Part shown: piece after piece, positions 26,255 through 35,851 of the stretch
Layout of the letters: each line of letters starts with the position of its first letter
Numbering within the stretch: position 1 is the stretch's first letter
Source of the DNA: Rheinheimera sp. SA_1
GTDB taxonomy: Bacteria > Pseudomonadota > Gammaproteobacteria > Enterobacterales > Alteromonadaceae
Reading direction: 5' to 3'
DNA length: 64,000 bases
Assembly: GCF_001669775.1 (NCBI RefSeq)
Contig: NZ_LXWK01000011.1
Coordinates: 744,001-808,000, forward strand
Translations under genes and position numbers: made by a program
Notes under the pieces: generated by a model
What the model was told of the DNA's origin: nothing
Databases searched by the model: none
Seen by the model: the letters and a program-made list of their open reading frames with translations, nothing else

Positions 26255-27565
26255 TCACCAAAAAGCGGCCAGAGCCGGGTTTAAACGAAATTCTTGTTGC
26301 GATTGCGCTGCGGGAACAGCAGCATTCGACGTGGTCGCTGCCGGCGCAGAGGTTGTTACAGCGGCGGTCGCAGTAGAAACCAGTGTCACGCCATCGGCCA
26401 ACATCGCCTGCTCTACCGCAGCAAAGGCCTGGGCTAGATCCGCCAGCAAATCGCGGCCATCTTCAATACCCACTGACAAACGAATTAAAGTCGGCCCCAT
26501 GCCTGCGGCTTTTTGCGCTGCCGCATCCATTGAGGCATGCGTCATCGTGCCCGGATGGCAAATTAAACTTTCAATACCGCCAAGCGATTGCGCCAGCGTG
26601 AAACATTGCAGCGCATTAAAAAACACCGGCAAATACGCTTCATCAGCGGCCAAATCGAAGCTGACCATAGCGCCAAAACCGTTTTGCTGCGCTTTGGCAA
26701 TGGCGTGGCCCGGATGGTCTTTCAGCCCCGGATAATAAGTTTTTGCCACCAGTTTTTGCTGCTGTAGAAAATTCACGATAAGCGTAGTGTTTTCCAAATG
26801 CGCTCTCATCCGCGGCAATAAAGTGCGGATACCGCGCAGCACCAGGTGCGCGTCAAAAGCACCACCGGTCAGGCCTAAACAGTTAGCCCACCATTTCAGC
26901 TCATCACCGGTGGCCTGATCTTTGGTAATGAGTGCGCCACCAACAATATCGCTGTGACCATTCAGGTATTTGGTGGTGGAATGCACCACGATATCGGCGC
27001 CAAGTTGCAACGGTTGTTGCAGCACCGGTGATAAAAAAGTGTTATCGACCACCACCAACGCCGCCAAAGTTTTTGCCAACTCGCAGACCGCTTTGATATC
27101 GGTAATTTGCAGCAACGGGTTACTGGGTGTTTCCAACCAAATCATTTTAGGTTTAGCATCTGCAATCAGTTCCGCCCAATTGTCTTGCTGGAAATTCACA
27201 ATCACCACTTTAAAGGCTTGTTTGCGATTGGCCAGATTGGTGAACAATCGATAGCTGCCACCGTAACAATCGTGTGGGATCACCAAGGTGTCAGCAGGTG
27301 TTAATAGCTGCAGCGCCAACACACAAGCGGACATCCCGGTGCTGGTCACTAAACCCTTAGCACCACCTTCTAATTCAGCTAAGGCATCACCGAGCAAATC
27401 ACGGGTTGGGTTGTTCGAACGCGAATAATCATACTTGCCAGGCTGCTTAAAAGCCTTGAGTTCATAAGTTGAAGTTAAGTACAAAGGCGGCGTCACCGAA
27501 CCATAGGCCGGGTCCTGAGCAATGCCGGCGCGGGCAGTAATAGTGGCAGAATGGCGGGTTGACAT
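26255..27565 (-). CDS. metB: Cystathionine gamma-synthase
   Basis: MetB condenses an acylated homoserine with cysteine using PLP. Family motifs are present, with the PLP lysine at Lys199 in HSTTKYLNGHSD and the N-terminal YSRSNNPTR. The core matches E. coli MetB (386 aa), but this protein has about 45 extra C-terminal residues rich in Ala, Thr and Ser, ending in FRLNPALAAFW. Related PLP enzymes (MetC, MetZ) cannot be wholly excluded, but linkage to metL and metJ favours MetB. Confidence 0.93.
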   Translation of the reverse strand: MSTRHSATITARAGIAQDPAYGSVTPPLYLTSTYELKAFKQPGKYDYSRSNNPTRDLLGDALAELEGGAKGLVTSTGMSACVLALQLLTPADTLVIPHDCYGGSYRLFTNLANRKQAFKVVIVNFQQDNWAELIADAKPKMIWLETPSNPLLQITDIKAVCELAKTLAALVVVDNTFLSPVLQQPLQLGADIVVHSTTKYLNGHSDIVGGALITKDQATGDELKWWANCLGLTGGAFDAHLVLRGIRTLLPRMRAHLENTTLIVNFLQQQKLVAKTYYPGLKDHPGHAIAKAQQNGFGAMVSFDLAADEAYLPVFFNALQCFTLAQSLGGIESLICHPGTMTHASMDAAAQKAAGMGPTLIRLSVGIEDGRDLLADLAQAFAAVEQAMLADGVTLVSTATAAVTTSAPAATTSNAAVPAAQSQQEFRLNPALAAFW

Positions 27566-27585
27566 AATTAACCTCAGACTTATAT

Positions 27586-27609
27586 AGGCGTTTAGACGTC
27601 TAAAAGTAT
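27586..27609. promoter_or_regulatory. MetJ operator (met boxes) near metB
   Basis: A perfect met box AGACGTCT at 27594-27601 has adjacent 8-base units AGGCGTTT (6 of 8) before and AAAAGTAT (5 of 8) after. It lies about 20-45 bases upstream of the metB start, where bound MetJ would block transcription. Confidence 0.85.
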
Positions 27610-27623
27610 ACTTCCGAAAAATA

Positions 27624-27647
27624 AGAAGTCAAAACATTTAGACGTCT
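27624..27647. promoter_or_regulatory. Second MetJ operator between metB and metJ
   Basis: A second perfect AGACGTCT lies at 27640-27647, preceded by two weaker 8-base units beginning AGAAGTCA (6 of 8). It is 46 bases from the first perfect box, not a multiple of eight, so the two clusters are probably separate arrays, serving the metB and metJ promoters respectively. Confidence 0.8.
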
Positions 27648-27749
27648 GTAGTGATTATTTCTTGCGCATTGTTTGTGTCCCATCGTATAAAGAAGTAAAA
27701 TTCCGGCCCAAAATGCGCTACGCAACTAAAAACAAATCAAGGTACAACT

Positions 27750-28085
27750 ATGGCTAAGTGGAATGGTGAATACGTTCATCCGTATGCAGAACATGGCAAA
27801 AAATCAGAACAGGTGAAAAAAATCACCGTTTCAATCCCGCTGAATGTATTAAAGGTGCTGACTGATGAGAGAACTCGTCGTCAAGTCAATAACTTACGTC
27901 ACGCCACCAACAGCGAATTATTATGTGAAGCTTTCCTGCATGCATTTACCGGTCAGCCACTGCCAGCAGATGAAGATTTACGTAAAGACAATGTGCATCA
28001 AATTCCGGTCGAAGTACGTAACATTCTGACCAGCATGGGTAAACCAATTCCAGTGATCCAGGAAGCCGACTCCGACGAGGAGTAA
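27750..28085 (+). CDS. metJ: Methionine repressor MetJ
   Basis: MetJ is the SAM-dependent ribbon-helix-helix repressor of methionine genes. The DNA-contacting strand is [20 protein letters not shown] (about residues 23-42), followed by [26 protein letters not shown]. The length of 111 aa is slightly longer than E. coli (105) because of an acidic tail. An AAGG lies before the ATG. It is divergent from metBL with two clusters of met boxes between, so it most likely represses itself too. Confidence 0.98.
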   Translation: MAKWNGEYVHPYAEHGKKSEQVKKITVSIPLNVLKVLTDERTRRQVNNLRHATNSELLCEAFLHAFTGQPLPADEDLRKDNVHQIPVEVRNILTSMGKPIPVIQEADSDEE

Positions 28086-28154
28086 ACTGTCGCACTAAGC
28101 TGTATTTCAAGCGTCAGTTCAATATTTACAATAATTATAAAATCAACAGAAAGC

Positions 28155-28181
28155 AAAAACCCGCCGATTGGCGGGTTTTTT
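28155..28181. terminator. Bidirectional terminator between metJ and maeB
   Basis: Stem CCCGCC/GGCGGG with a GATT loop is flanked by AAAAA on the left and TTTTTT on the right; it serves both convergent genes. Confidence 0.92.
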
Positions 28182-28207
28182 ATTATTTTTCAACAACTTT
28201 GATGCAG

Positions 28208-29449
28208 TTACTGCATATAATTTGCAGGCATTTCAATCCGTGCCACCCCCGAAGCTACCGCTGCGTCGGCCACTGCTTTGGCGACCCGTGGTAACAAGCG
28301 TGGGTCCATCGGTTTAGGAATAATGTACTCTTTGCCAAATTCCAGGCTCGCAACTTGGGAAGCAATTAATACCGATTCCGGCACCGGCTCTTTGGCGATG
28401 CTGCGAATAGCTTGCACTGCCGCCACTTTCATTTCGTCGTTAATCACGCTGGCCCGCACATCCAAGGCGCCGCGGAAAATAAACGGGAAACACAATACGT
28501 TATTCACCTGATTCGGATAATCCGAACGACCAGTCGCCATGATTAAATCCGAGCGTACTGCATGCGCCAGTGCTGGTTTGATTTCCGGATCCGGGTTAGA
28601 ACAGGCGAAAATCACTGGTTTATCAGCCATCAACTTCAGCGCTTCCGGCGGCAGTACATCTGGCCCGGACACGCCGACAAACACATCAGCTCCTTCCAGT
28701 GCATCTTCCAAAGTGCGTTTATCGGTGTTATTGGCAAACAAGGTTTTGTATTTATTCAAATCGTCGCGACGGGTGTGGATCACCCCTTTGGTGTCGAGCA
28801 TATAAATGTATTCGCGTTTCGCGCCGCACTTAATCAACAACTCCATACAGGCGATGGCGGCAGCGCCGGCGCCCATACAGACGATGGTGACTTTGCCGAT
28901 TTCTTTACCCTGAATTTCCAGTGCGTTCAAAAGACCAGCGGCAGTGACAATAGCGGTGCCGTGCTGATCATCATGAAATACCGGAATATTGCAGCGTTTA
29001 ATCAGCTCTTTTTCAATTTCAAAACATTCAGGTGACTTAATATCTTCGAGGTTAATACCGCCAAAAGTGTCTGCAATATTGGCGACGGTATTAATAAATT
29101 CTTCGGTGGTGCGATGGGTGACTTCAATATCAATCGAGTCCAGATTAGCAAAACGCTTAAATAACAGAGCCTTACCTTCCATCACTGGCTTAGAAGCCAT
29201 GGGCCCTAAATTACCCAAACCCAATATTGCCGTACCGTTGGTGATCACCGCCACCAGATTGCCTTTGGCGGTGTATTTGTAAACATCATCCGGATTGGCG
29301 GCTATTTCCCGCACCGGCTCTGCCACGCCTGGGCTATAGGCCAGGGCTAAGTCTTTGACGGTTTCGGCTGGCTTACTGATCTCAATGCTGATTTTGCCTG
29401 GCTTAGGTTCGGCATGATACCGCAGTGCTTGTTCTCTGAAATCTGACAT
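28208..29449 (-). CDS. Malic enzyme, short MaeB-like form
   Basis: It oxidatively decarboxylates malate to pyruvate, most likely with NADP. The N-terminus (MSDFREQALRYHAEPKPGKI) and ALAYSPGVAEP match the MaeB group. Also visible are the metal/substrate region NIPVFHDDQHGTAIV and the Rossmann motif GAGAAAIACMELL. At 413 aa it lacks the C-terminal phosphotransacetylase-like domain of E. coli MaeB (759 aa). This short form is common in marine Gammaproteobacteria, so it is probably not a truncation. Cofactor choice is inferred. Confidence 0.9.
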   Translation of the reverse strand: MSDFREQALRYHAEPKPGKISIEISKPAETVKDLALAYSPGVAEPVREIAANPDDVYKYTAKGNLVAVITNGTAILGLGNLGPMASKPVMEGKALLFKRFANLDSIDIEVTHRTTEEFINTVANIADTFGGINLEDIKSPECFEIEKELIKRCNIPVFHDDQHGTAIVTAAGLLNALEIQGKEIGKVTIVCMGAGAAAIACMELLIKCGAKREYIYMLDTKGVIHTRRDDLNKYKTLFANNTDKRTLEDALEGADVFVGVSGPDVLPPEALKLMADKPVIFACSNPDPEIKPALAHAVRSDLIMATGRSDYPNQVNNVLCFPFIFRGALDVRASVINDEMKVAAVQAIRSIAKEPVPESVLIASQVASLEFGKEYIIPKPMDPRLLPRVAKAVADAAVASGVARIEMPANYMQ

Positions 29450-29979
29450 GGTAAGAGGTCCTGACGCTGAGCCCTGTGTGGGCTTTTGTTGTACCCTTCA
29501 TCCTTGAAGATTCGGGGTGTATTTGCCAATCTTTGCGCTGTAGGGCGAAAAGCCGCTCATTCTAAAGAGCAGAGCGCGCTATGCAAATCAATAACTTGCT
29601 GATCGTACCACTGTGCCGAAGCGGCATCACCGCAGCGGCTGGTCGAAGTTTGCGCAGGTCAGTTATAACAAGTTTTCTGCAGCCCGCCAATCCCCTGACG
29701 AGCCACTCATCTGACCAGATGGTGAGCTAGCTGATAATGATGCAACAAAACTGAATAGCCGGTTAGATATCCAGCCAGCTAAAACAAGAAATTATGCAGC
29801 AGTGCATTGAAGGTTGTTTTGGTAAAAGTTATATAAATGAAGTGGTTACCGATACAACATGAGCGTAAAAATAATGCATATCTACAAAAGCGATTATGCA
29901 ATGAAAATAATTTTAGCAGATAGCGATAAGTTTGAATTCTGAACCTTGACGAGCGGAAAATTTTGTAAAGCCAGAATGC
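29450..29979. other. Long intergenic region between maeB and the rpmE terminator
   Basis: About 530 bases with no convincing gene. The right part must hold the maeB promoter region near 29450-29580. From about 29740 the DNA becomes AT-rich and contains two tiny overlapping plus-strand frames (22 codons from 29794 and 27 codons sharing its stop) with no clear ribosome binding site. No known RNA fold was recognised. Confidence 0.5.
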
Positions 29980-30005
29980 AAAAAAGGCACCCAAGGTGCC
30001 TTTTT
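29980..30005. terminator. Terminator downstream of rpmE
   Basis: Stem GGCACC/GGTGCC with a 3-base loop is flanked by six As and five Ts, 25 bases past the rpmE stop. Confidence 0.9.
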
Positions 30006-30029
30006 AACTGTCTTACGACGGAAGCCGGA

Positions 30030-30242
30030 TTATTTGGCGCCCAGTACTGCAAAACGTTTTTTGAAGCGGTCAACACGACCACCTACGTCCAGAACTTTTT
30101 GCTTACCAGTGTAGAACGGGTGGCAAGCTGAGCATACGTCCAAGTGGATGTCTTTGCACAGTGCTGAACTAGTTTTGAATGCATTACCGCAAGTACAGGT
30201 TGCAGTGATTTCTTTGTATTCCGGGTGGATACCTGGTTTCAT
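30030..30242 (-). CDS. rpmE: 50S ribosomal protein L31
   Basis: A small protein of the large ribosomal subunit that helps bridge the subunits. Four zinc-binding cysteines are present (Cys16, Cys18, Cys37 and Cys40), which marks the zinc-containing type rather than the zinc-free RpmE2 made under zinc starvation. The length of 70 aa equals E. coli L31. It is divergent from priA as in E. coli. Confidence 0.98.
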   Translation of the reverse strand: MKPGIHPEYKEITATCTCGNAFKTSSALCKDIHLDVCSACHPFYTGKQKVLDVGGRVDRFKKRFAVLGAK

Positions 30243-30469
30243 GGCTTACCTCGTTGGGCCGTATCGCAATCTGATCAGTCTTGCTGTCAAACACCATACG
30301 TATTTCAGTTAAATTAGGGCGCGAAGTTTAATAGATAAGTTTGGCTTATTCAACTAAAAGATCGCTCTACGCTTAAAGCGCGGCAAGGCCAGCGCCTCAA
30401 TGGAAAAACTCCTGTTCAGAGCCGGACCGAGTTTGTACACTGAAGCCTGTTTACTGCCGGGATCTACCA

Positions 30470-32659
30470 GTGCCAATTCTACGTGTCGCCTTACCGGTGC
30501 CTTTGCGCCAACATTTTGATTATCAAATGGAAACTGACGAAAATATCAGCGTCAGTATTGGCTCACGGGTATTGGTGCCCTTTGGTAAACGGCAGTTGGT
30601 GGGGGTGGTCTGGCAAATTGACCCGGCCGACAGTTTTGCAGATGCACAGCTAAAGCCAGTAACACAATTGCTGGACCCTGTTCCGGTATTAGGCTCGATA
30701 CTGCGTGATTTACTCAGCTTTGCCGCTGATTATTATCACCATCCGCTCGGCGATGTGTTGACCAGCGCCCTGCCCGCCTTATTGCGGGAAGGCCGGCTCC
30801 TCACTCAAGAAAAACAAAAACTACTACAACTGACCGCAGAAGGTCAGGCTTGCAGCGATACGCTGTTTAAACGCTCCGCCAAACAACTCGCGCTCTGGTT
30901 ACAGCTAAAGCAAACGGCCTTAGCAGAAGCTGAGGCTGTCAGCGAATTTAGCCGCGCCACCTTGCAACAACTAATCGACAAAGGCATCGCTGAACTTATC
31001 AGCCAACCTTTTACTCCCTTTGAATATCAACCAGAAAAACAAAAACCATTGCCATTAAACCCGGCGCAAGCACTGTCGGTAACGGCCGTGGTACAGGCGC
31101 TTGGGCGTTTTGAACGGTTTTTACTTGAAGGTGTCACCGGCTCTGGCAAAACTGAAGTGTATCTGCAGGCTATTCAGCCAGTGCTCGCCAAAGGCCAACA
31201 AGTGTTGGTGCTGGTGCCGGAAATTGGCCTGACGCCACAAACCTTAGCGCGGTTTGAAAAAAGGTTCGCCGTGCCGATGCTGACCTGGCACTCAAATATG
31301 ACTGACCATGAACGGCTGCGCTGCTGGCAACGTAGTCAAAGTGGCGATGCGGCTATTGTGATCGGCACCCGTTCAGCGCTGTTTTTGCCTTTTCGCAATT
31401 TAGGCTTGCTGATTATTGATGAAGAGCATGATCAGTCGCTGAAGCAACAAGATGGCTTTCGTTACCATGCGCGCGATCTGGCAGTCAAACGCGCAAGTTT
31501 AGAGCAGTGCCCGATTTTGCTCGGCTCAGCCACACCGAGTCTCGAGTCATTGTACAATGTGCAGCAACAGAAATTTATCCATCTGCAGCTGCCGGAACGC
31601 GCTACCAGTCAGCAAGTACCCAAAATTGAACTGCTTGATTTAAAACAGCAAGTTCTGAAAAATGGCTTGGCCGACGGAACCTTGGCGCAAATCCGGCAGA
31701 CGCTAAAACGCGGCCAGCAGGTGATGTTGTTTCTCAATCGCCGCGGTTTTGCACCGGCACTGATTTGCCACGAGTGTGGCTGGTTGACCGAATGTTTGCA
31801 TTGCAGCGCTTTTACTACCTACCACAAACAAAGCCGGCAGCTGATTTGTCACCACTGCGCCGCCACCAGACCTGTACCGCATCAATGTGGCAACTGTGGC
31901 AGCACGCAACTGGCGCCGGTTGGACAAGGCACCGAGCAGCTGGAAGAACAGCTGGCAAGGCTTATTCCGGAGTTTCCGATTACCCGGCTCGATCGTGACA
32001 GCACCCGACGTAAAGGCAGTCTGGAAGCGCATTTGGACATGATCCACAGCGGCACGCCGCAATTGATTATCGGCACCCAGATGCTGGCGAAGGGGCATCA
32101 TTTTCCGGCGGTAAGTCTGGTGGTAGTGGTCGATGTTGACGGCGCTTTATATAGCAGCGATTTTCGCGCGTCCGAACAGCTGGCGCAGTTGCTGACTCAG
32201 GTGTCGGGTCGGGCTGGCCGGGGTGATGTCGCTGGTAAAGTGTTGCTGCAAACCCATTACCCGGGTCATCCATTATTGCAGGACGTGATCCAGAACGGTT
32301 ATCACTCTTTTGCCAGAAGCGCCTTGCTTGAACGCCAGCAAACCAGATTGCCGCCTTATCAGCACATGGCAATGTTTCGCGCCGAAGCTTTGGATTCTGC
32401 GGTATGCGAGCTCTGGCTGACATTACTGCAGCAGCACACAGCGCAGCAGGCGCAACTAGCACCGCTGCAATGGCTGGGCCCCGTCAAAGCACCGCTGGAG
32501 AAAAAAGCCGGTAAATTTCGCTGGCAGTTACAATTATTTAGTCCGGATCGCAAAGCCTTGCATCAATTGTTAGCATCGCTGATCCAGCTTATTCAGGGGT
32601 CTGCGCTGAGTCGCAAACTGAAATGGCAACTGGATGTGGATCCGCTGGACTTAAGCTAA
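30470..32659 (+). CDS. priA: Primosomal protein N' (PriA helicase)
   Basis: PriA restarts stalled replication forks and loads DnaB. The N-terminal DNA-binding part (about residues 1-180) starts from GTG. The helicase has Walker A GVTGSGKTEVY at about residue 220, DEEHD near 318, and an inserted zinc region with paired cysteines (CHECGWLTECLHC ... CHHC ... CGNCG) at about 432-480. The length of 729 aa matches E. coli (732). Confidence 0.97.
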   Translation: MPILRVALPVPLRQHFDYQMETDENISVSIGSRVLVPFGKRQLVGVVWQIDPADSFADAQLKPVTQLLDPVPVLGSILRDLLSFAADYYHHPLGDVLTSALPALLREGRLLTQEKQKLLQLTAEGQACSDTLFKRSAKQLALWLQLKQTALAEAEAVSEFSRATLQQLIDKGIAELISQPFTPFEYQPEKQKPLPLNPAQALSVTAVVQALGRFERFLLEGVTGSGKTEVYLQAIQPVLAKGQQVLVLVPEIGLTPQTLARFEKRFAVPMLTWHSNMTDHERLRCWQRSQSGDAAIVIGTRSALFLPFRNLGLLIIDEEHDQSLKQQDGFRYHARDLAVKRASLEQCPILLGSATPSLESLYNVQQQKFIHLQLPERATSQQVPKIELLDLKQQVLKNGLADGTLAQIRQTLKRGQQVMLFLNRRGFAPALICHECGWLTECLHCSAFTTYHKQSRQLICHHCAATRPVPHQCGNCGSTQLAPVGQGTEQLEEQLARLIPEFPITRLDRDSTRRKGSLEAHLDMIHSGTPQLIIGTQMLAKGHHFPAVSLVVVVDVDGALYSSDFRASEQLAQLLTQVSGRAGRGDVAGKVLLQTHYPGHPLLQDVIQNGYHSFARSALLERQQTRLPPYQHMAMFRAEALDSAVCELWLTLLQQHTAQQAQLAPLQWLGPVKAPLEKKAGKFRWQLQLFSPDRKALHQLLASLIQLIQGSALSRKLKWQLDVDPLDLS

Positions 32660-32789
32660 CATTTTTGTAAAACCAGCAGTGCCAAGGCCGGAATAACCCA
32701 CAATAAGCCCAAGGTTAAGGGTGTCATTTCGGGCAGTTTTCAGTAGAATGCGATATGACCTGTAAAAAAGTGTGATTTAAAACTCCGTT

Positions 32790-33320
32790 ATGCCGCAGCA
32801 AGATTATGTCAAAGCCGCCCGACCGGCGCCCCGCTCCAGAAACAAAGCCAAGGCTCCAGCGCCGATCCCGAAATTATTAATTGCTGCAGTTTCGGTGTTA
32901 CTGATCATTTTTGGTTATTTCTTGTGGCACATTTCGCATCGGCCAGGTGCTGAAACGCTGGCCGAACAAGCCAAAGCAGCGCAACCGGCGCCAGCAGCCG
33001 TCCAGGACGAACTGCCGGCCAAGCCATCAAAAGAGCCTTATACCTACATCAAAGAGCTTGAAACCAAAGAGATTCAAGTGACCGCTGACGAGCTTGATGC
33101 GAAAAAACCAGCAACTCTTTATTGCGGAGCTTTTAAAGATCTGAACAGCGCACAGCAGCTGAAAGCGAAAATTGCTTTTGCTGGTATTACATCAACCATC
33201 AAAGAATCTTCCGGCAAACACCGGGTGGTGGTTGGCCCTTACACCAGTCGTCGGCAGGCACAAAACGACAAAAACATGCTGAAACGCAGCAAAGTTGCTG
33301 ATTGTTGGATGCCACTGTAA
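32790..33320 (+). CDS. ftsN: Cell division protein FtsN (short form)
   Basis: FtsN triggers septal peptidoglycan synthesis. The N-terminus MPQQDYVKAARPAP resembles E. coli FtsN (MAQRDYV). A transmembrane helix lies at about residues 28-48, followed by an Ala/Pro/Lys linker and a SPOR domain at about 105-176 (LYCGAFKDLNSAQQL ... VVVGPYTSRRQA). It is much shorter than E. coli FtsN (319 aa), with a reduced linker. The position directly before hslVU supports the identity. Confidence 0.92.
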   Translation: MPQQDYVKAARPAPRSRNKAKAPAPIPKLLIAAVSVLLIIFGYFLWHISHRPGAETLAEQAKAAQPAPAAVQDELPAKPSKEPYTYIKELETKEIQVTADELDAKKPATLYCGAFKDLNSAQQLKAKIAFAGITSTIKESSGKHRVVVGPYTSRRQAQNDKNMLKRSKVADCWMPL

Positions 33321-33339
33321 GTCTTTGTTTACCCTAAAT

Positions 33340-33368
33340 ATCACCGTCAAAATTCAGTTGGCGGTGAT
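33340..33368. other. Hairpin after ftsN
   Basis: ATCACCGTCAA pairs with TTGGCGGTGAT over 11 positions (one G-U) around a 7-base loop, 20 bases past the ftsN stop. No T-run follows on the plus strand, so it is either a weak terminator or an mRNA 3' stabilising structure. Confidence 0.5.
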
Positions 33369-33441
33369 GCTGCTTTCATCCAGCGTCCTATTAGTCGGTG
33401 GATGGTAAATCCGGCCAATTTCACCAACCCTGCTTTACCAC

Positions 33442-33470
33442 CTTGAAAACCCACCCCTGCACCCTTATTT
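33442..33470 (+). promoter_or_regulatory. Heat-shock (sigma-32-type) promoter for hslVU
   Basis: CTTGAAA at 33442-33448 matches the sigma-32 -35 element; after 13 bases comes CCCTTATTT, similar to the -10 CCCCATNT. It lies about 70-95 bases before hslV, which is heat-shock controlled in E. coli. Confidence 0.65.
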
Positions 33471-33535
33471 CAGTTAGCAGTGTTCCGCATACGCGGGTGT
33501 CTGTGCACCCAGGCGTTTTCCGATAAAGAGATGTC

Positions 33536-34054
33536 ATGACTACAATCGTTTCTGTCCGCCGCAATGGCCACGTCGCTTTAGGCGGTGATGGTCAGGTCAC
33601 CCTTGGCAATACCGTGATGAAAGGCAATGCCCGTAAAGTGCGGCGTTTATATCACGGTAAAGTGCTGGCTGGTTTTGCCGGCGGTACCGCCGATGCTTTT
33701 ACCTTATTTGAACGTTTTGAGGCCAAGCTGGAATTGCACCAAGGCCATTTGATGCGCGCTGCAGTCGAACTTGCTAAAGACTGGCGCACCGATCGCATGT
33801 TGCGAAAACTTGAAGCCTTATTAGCCGTGGCAGATGCCAACTGCTCGCTGATCATCACTGGCAACGGCGATGTGATTCAGCCAGAGCAGGATTTAATCGC
33901 CATTGGTAGCGGTGGCCCTTTTGCCCAGGCGGCTGCTACCGCCCTGTTGCAAAACACCGAACTCAGCCCGCGTGACATCGTCGAAAAAAGCTTAACTATT
34001 GCTGGTGATATCTGCATTTACACCAATCAACAGCACACTATTGAAGATTTATAA
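33536..34054 (+). CDS. hslV: ATP-dependent protease peptidase subunit HslV
   Basis: HslV is the proteasome-like peptidase that works with the HslU unfoldase. The mature protein starts with the catalytic threonine ([11 protein letters not shown]). [16 protein letters not shown] and [18 protein letters not shown] are nearly identical to E. coli. The length is 172 aa. It is 11 bases upstream of hslU and behind a sigma-32-like promoter. Confidence 0.98.
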   Translation: MTTIVSVRRNGHVALGGDGQVTLGNTVMKGNARKVRRLYHGKVLAGFAGGTADAFTLFERFEAKLELHQGHLMRAAVELAKDWRTDRMLRKLEALLAVADANCSLIITGNGDVIQPEQDLIAIGSGGPFAQAAATALLQNTELSPRDIVEKSLTIAGDICIYTNQQHTIEDL

Positions 34055-34065
34055 GAAGGTCCGTT

Positions 34066-35397
34066 ATGTCTGAAATGACGCCAAGAGAAATCGTCCACGA
34101 ACTGGACCGCCATATTATTGGGCAGCAAGATGCCAAACGTGCGGTGGCCATCGCACTGCGTAACCGCTGGCGCCGGATGCAGTTGGATCCGGCCTTACGC
34201 CAGGAAGTCACCCCAAAGAACATTCTGATGATTGGCCCGACCGGTGTCGGTAAAACTGAAATTGCCCGTCGTTTAGCAAAACTGGCCAATGCGCCTTTTA
34301 TTAAAGTCGAAGCCACCAAATTCACTGAAGTGGGTTATGTCGGTAAAGAAGTAGAAAGCATCATCCGCGACTTAACCGACAGCGCAGTCAAAATGGTGCG
34401 GGAAACTGAAGTAGCGAAAAACCGCTTTCGCGCCGAAGAAGCGGCGGAAGAACGTATTTTAGATGTGTTATTGCCACGCGCCAAAAACAGCTGGGGCGAA
34501 GCTGAGCCTTCAGACACCGACAACCACACCCGGCAAATTTTCCGCAAAAAACTGCGTGAAGGTCAGCTCGATGACAAAGAAATCGAACTGGACTTAGCCA
34601 TACCGGCGATGGGCGTCGAAATTATGGCACCGCCGGGCATGGAAGAAATGACCCAACAGCTGCAAAGCATGTTTCAGAACATGGGCTCGGACAAAACCAA
34701 AAAGCGCAAACTGAAAATCAAAGACGCGCTGAAGCAATTGGTCGATGAAGAAGCCGGCAAGCTGGTCAATCCGGAAGAGCTCAAAGCAAAAGCGTTAGAA
34801 GCTGTTGAGCAAAACGGTATTGTGTTTATCGATGAAATCGACAAAATCTGTAAGCGTGGTGAAACCTCCGGCCCGGACGTGTCACGCGAAGGGGTGCAAC
34901 GCGACTTACTGCCGCTGATTGAAGGTTGCACCGTTAATACTAAACACGGCATGGTGAAGACCGACCATATTCTGTTTATCGCTTCGGGCGCTTTTCAGAT
35001 GTCAAAACCATCGGATTTAGTGCCTGAACTGCAAGGCCGTTTGCCGATCCGCGTAGAATTACAAGCATTAACCGCTGCTGATTTTGAACGGATTTTAACC
35101 GAGCCGAAAGCTTCGTTAACGGAGCAAACCCGCGCTTTACTGGCGACCGAAGGTGTGGTGTTGTCCTTTACTGCGGATGGTATTTCACGGATTGCCCGTG
35201 CTGCCTGGCAAGTGAATGAAAAAACTGAAAACATTGGCGCACGGCGGTTATATACGGTGATGGAACGGTTGCTGGAGCAAGTGTCGTTTGAAGCTTCGGA
35301 CCACGCTGGGCAACATGTCGTTGTCGATGCTGACTATGTCGACAGCCATCTCGACGCATTAGTGCAGGATGAAGATTTAAGCCGGTTTATTCTGTAA
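34066..35397 (+). CDS. hslU: HslUV protease ATPase subunit HslU
   Basis: An AAA+ ClpX-family unfoldase that feeds HslV. Walker [16 protein letters not shown] is at about residues 57-71, Walker [11 protein letters not shown] near 252, and the I-domain lies between (about 110-240). The sensor region [16 protein letters not shown] and the C-terminal SRFIL, which docks into HslV, are intact. The length of 443 aa equals E. coli. Confidence 0.98.
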   Translation: MSEMTPREIVHELDRHIIGQQDAKRAVAIALRNRWRRMQLDPALRQEVTPKNILMIGPTGVGKTEIARRLAKLANAPFIKVEATKFTEVGYVGKEVESIIRDLTDSAVKMVRETEVAKNRFRAEEAAEERILDVLLPRAKNSWGEAEPSDTDNHTRQIFRKKLREGQLDDKEIELDLAIPAMGVEIMAPPGMEEMTQQLQSMFQNMGSDKTKKRKLKIKDALKQLVDEEAGKLVNPEELKAKALEAVEQNGIVFIDEIDKICKRGETSGPDVSREGVQRDLLPLIEGCTVNTKHGMVKTDHILFIASGAFQMSKPSDLVPELQGRLPIRVELQALTAADFERILTEPKASLTEQTRALLATEGVVLSFTADGISRIARAAWQVNEKTENIGARRLYTVMERLLEQVSFEASDHAGQHVVVDADYVDSHLDALVQDEDLSRFIL

Positions 35398-35405
35398 ATA
35401 GGAAC

Positions 35406-35780
35406 ATGCTGATGCATCAAGTCACCAAACTGCATTACCACCAAAAATCTAAACTGCTGGACGTGCTGTTTAAAGATGACATCAGTGCCAGTTTTAGCGC
35501 GGAAATGCTGCGGGTGTTGTCACCTTCAGCCGAAGTACGAGGCCATGGCAAACCAGTGCTGGTCAGCCATAAACGCGATGTCGGCATCAAGCAGATTTTG
35601 CCGGTAGGTTTATATGCAGTGAAATTGGTATTTGATGACGGTCACAATACCGGCATTTACAGCTGGCCGTATTTACGGCAGTTACATGAAAACCGTGAAG
35701 CTTTATGGCAGGATTATCTGAAGCGGCTGCAAGACGCCAACAGTAATCGCGAACCTACGCTGAGTTTCCGTCAGCTATAA
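35406..35780 (+). CDS. DUF971 protein (gamma-butyrobetaine hydroxylase-like N-terminal domain)
   Basis: The whole 124-residue protein is one DUF971 domain, with the typical WPYLRQLHENREALWQDYLKRL end and a VKLVFDDGHNTGIYSW strand. The same domain occurs at the N-terminus of gamma-butyrobetaine hydroxylase and in some iron-sulfur assembly contexts; the stand-alone role is not settled. It starts 8 bases after hslU, a placement common in Gammaproteobacteria, so it is probably cotranscribed with hslVU. Confidence 0.88.
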   Translation: MLMHQVTKLHYHQKSKLLDVLFKDDISASFSAEMLRVLSPSAEVRGHGKPVLVSHKRDVGIKQILPVGLYAVKLVFDDGHNTGIYSWPYLRQLHENREALWQDYLKRLQDANSNREPTLSFRQL

Positions 35781-35790
35781 AAACTAAAGA

Positions 35791-35819
35791 AAAAGCCCCG
35801 TATAGTTGCGGGGCTTTTT
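35791..35819. terminator. Bidirectional terminator after the hslVU-DUF971 operon
   Basis: Stem GCCCCG/CGGGGC is flanked by AAAA on the left and TTTTT on the right, between convergent genes. Confidence 0.92.
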
Positions 35820-35851
35820 GCTTCATACAGCTGCCGGATAGACGTTTTAGA

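Noticed and set aside
29581-29730. 49-codon plus-strand frame in the maeB-rpmE gap
   Set aside because: No ribosome site, no recognisable domain, and it lies in the likely maeB promoter region.
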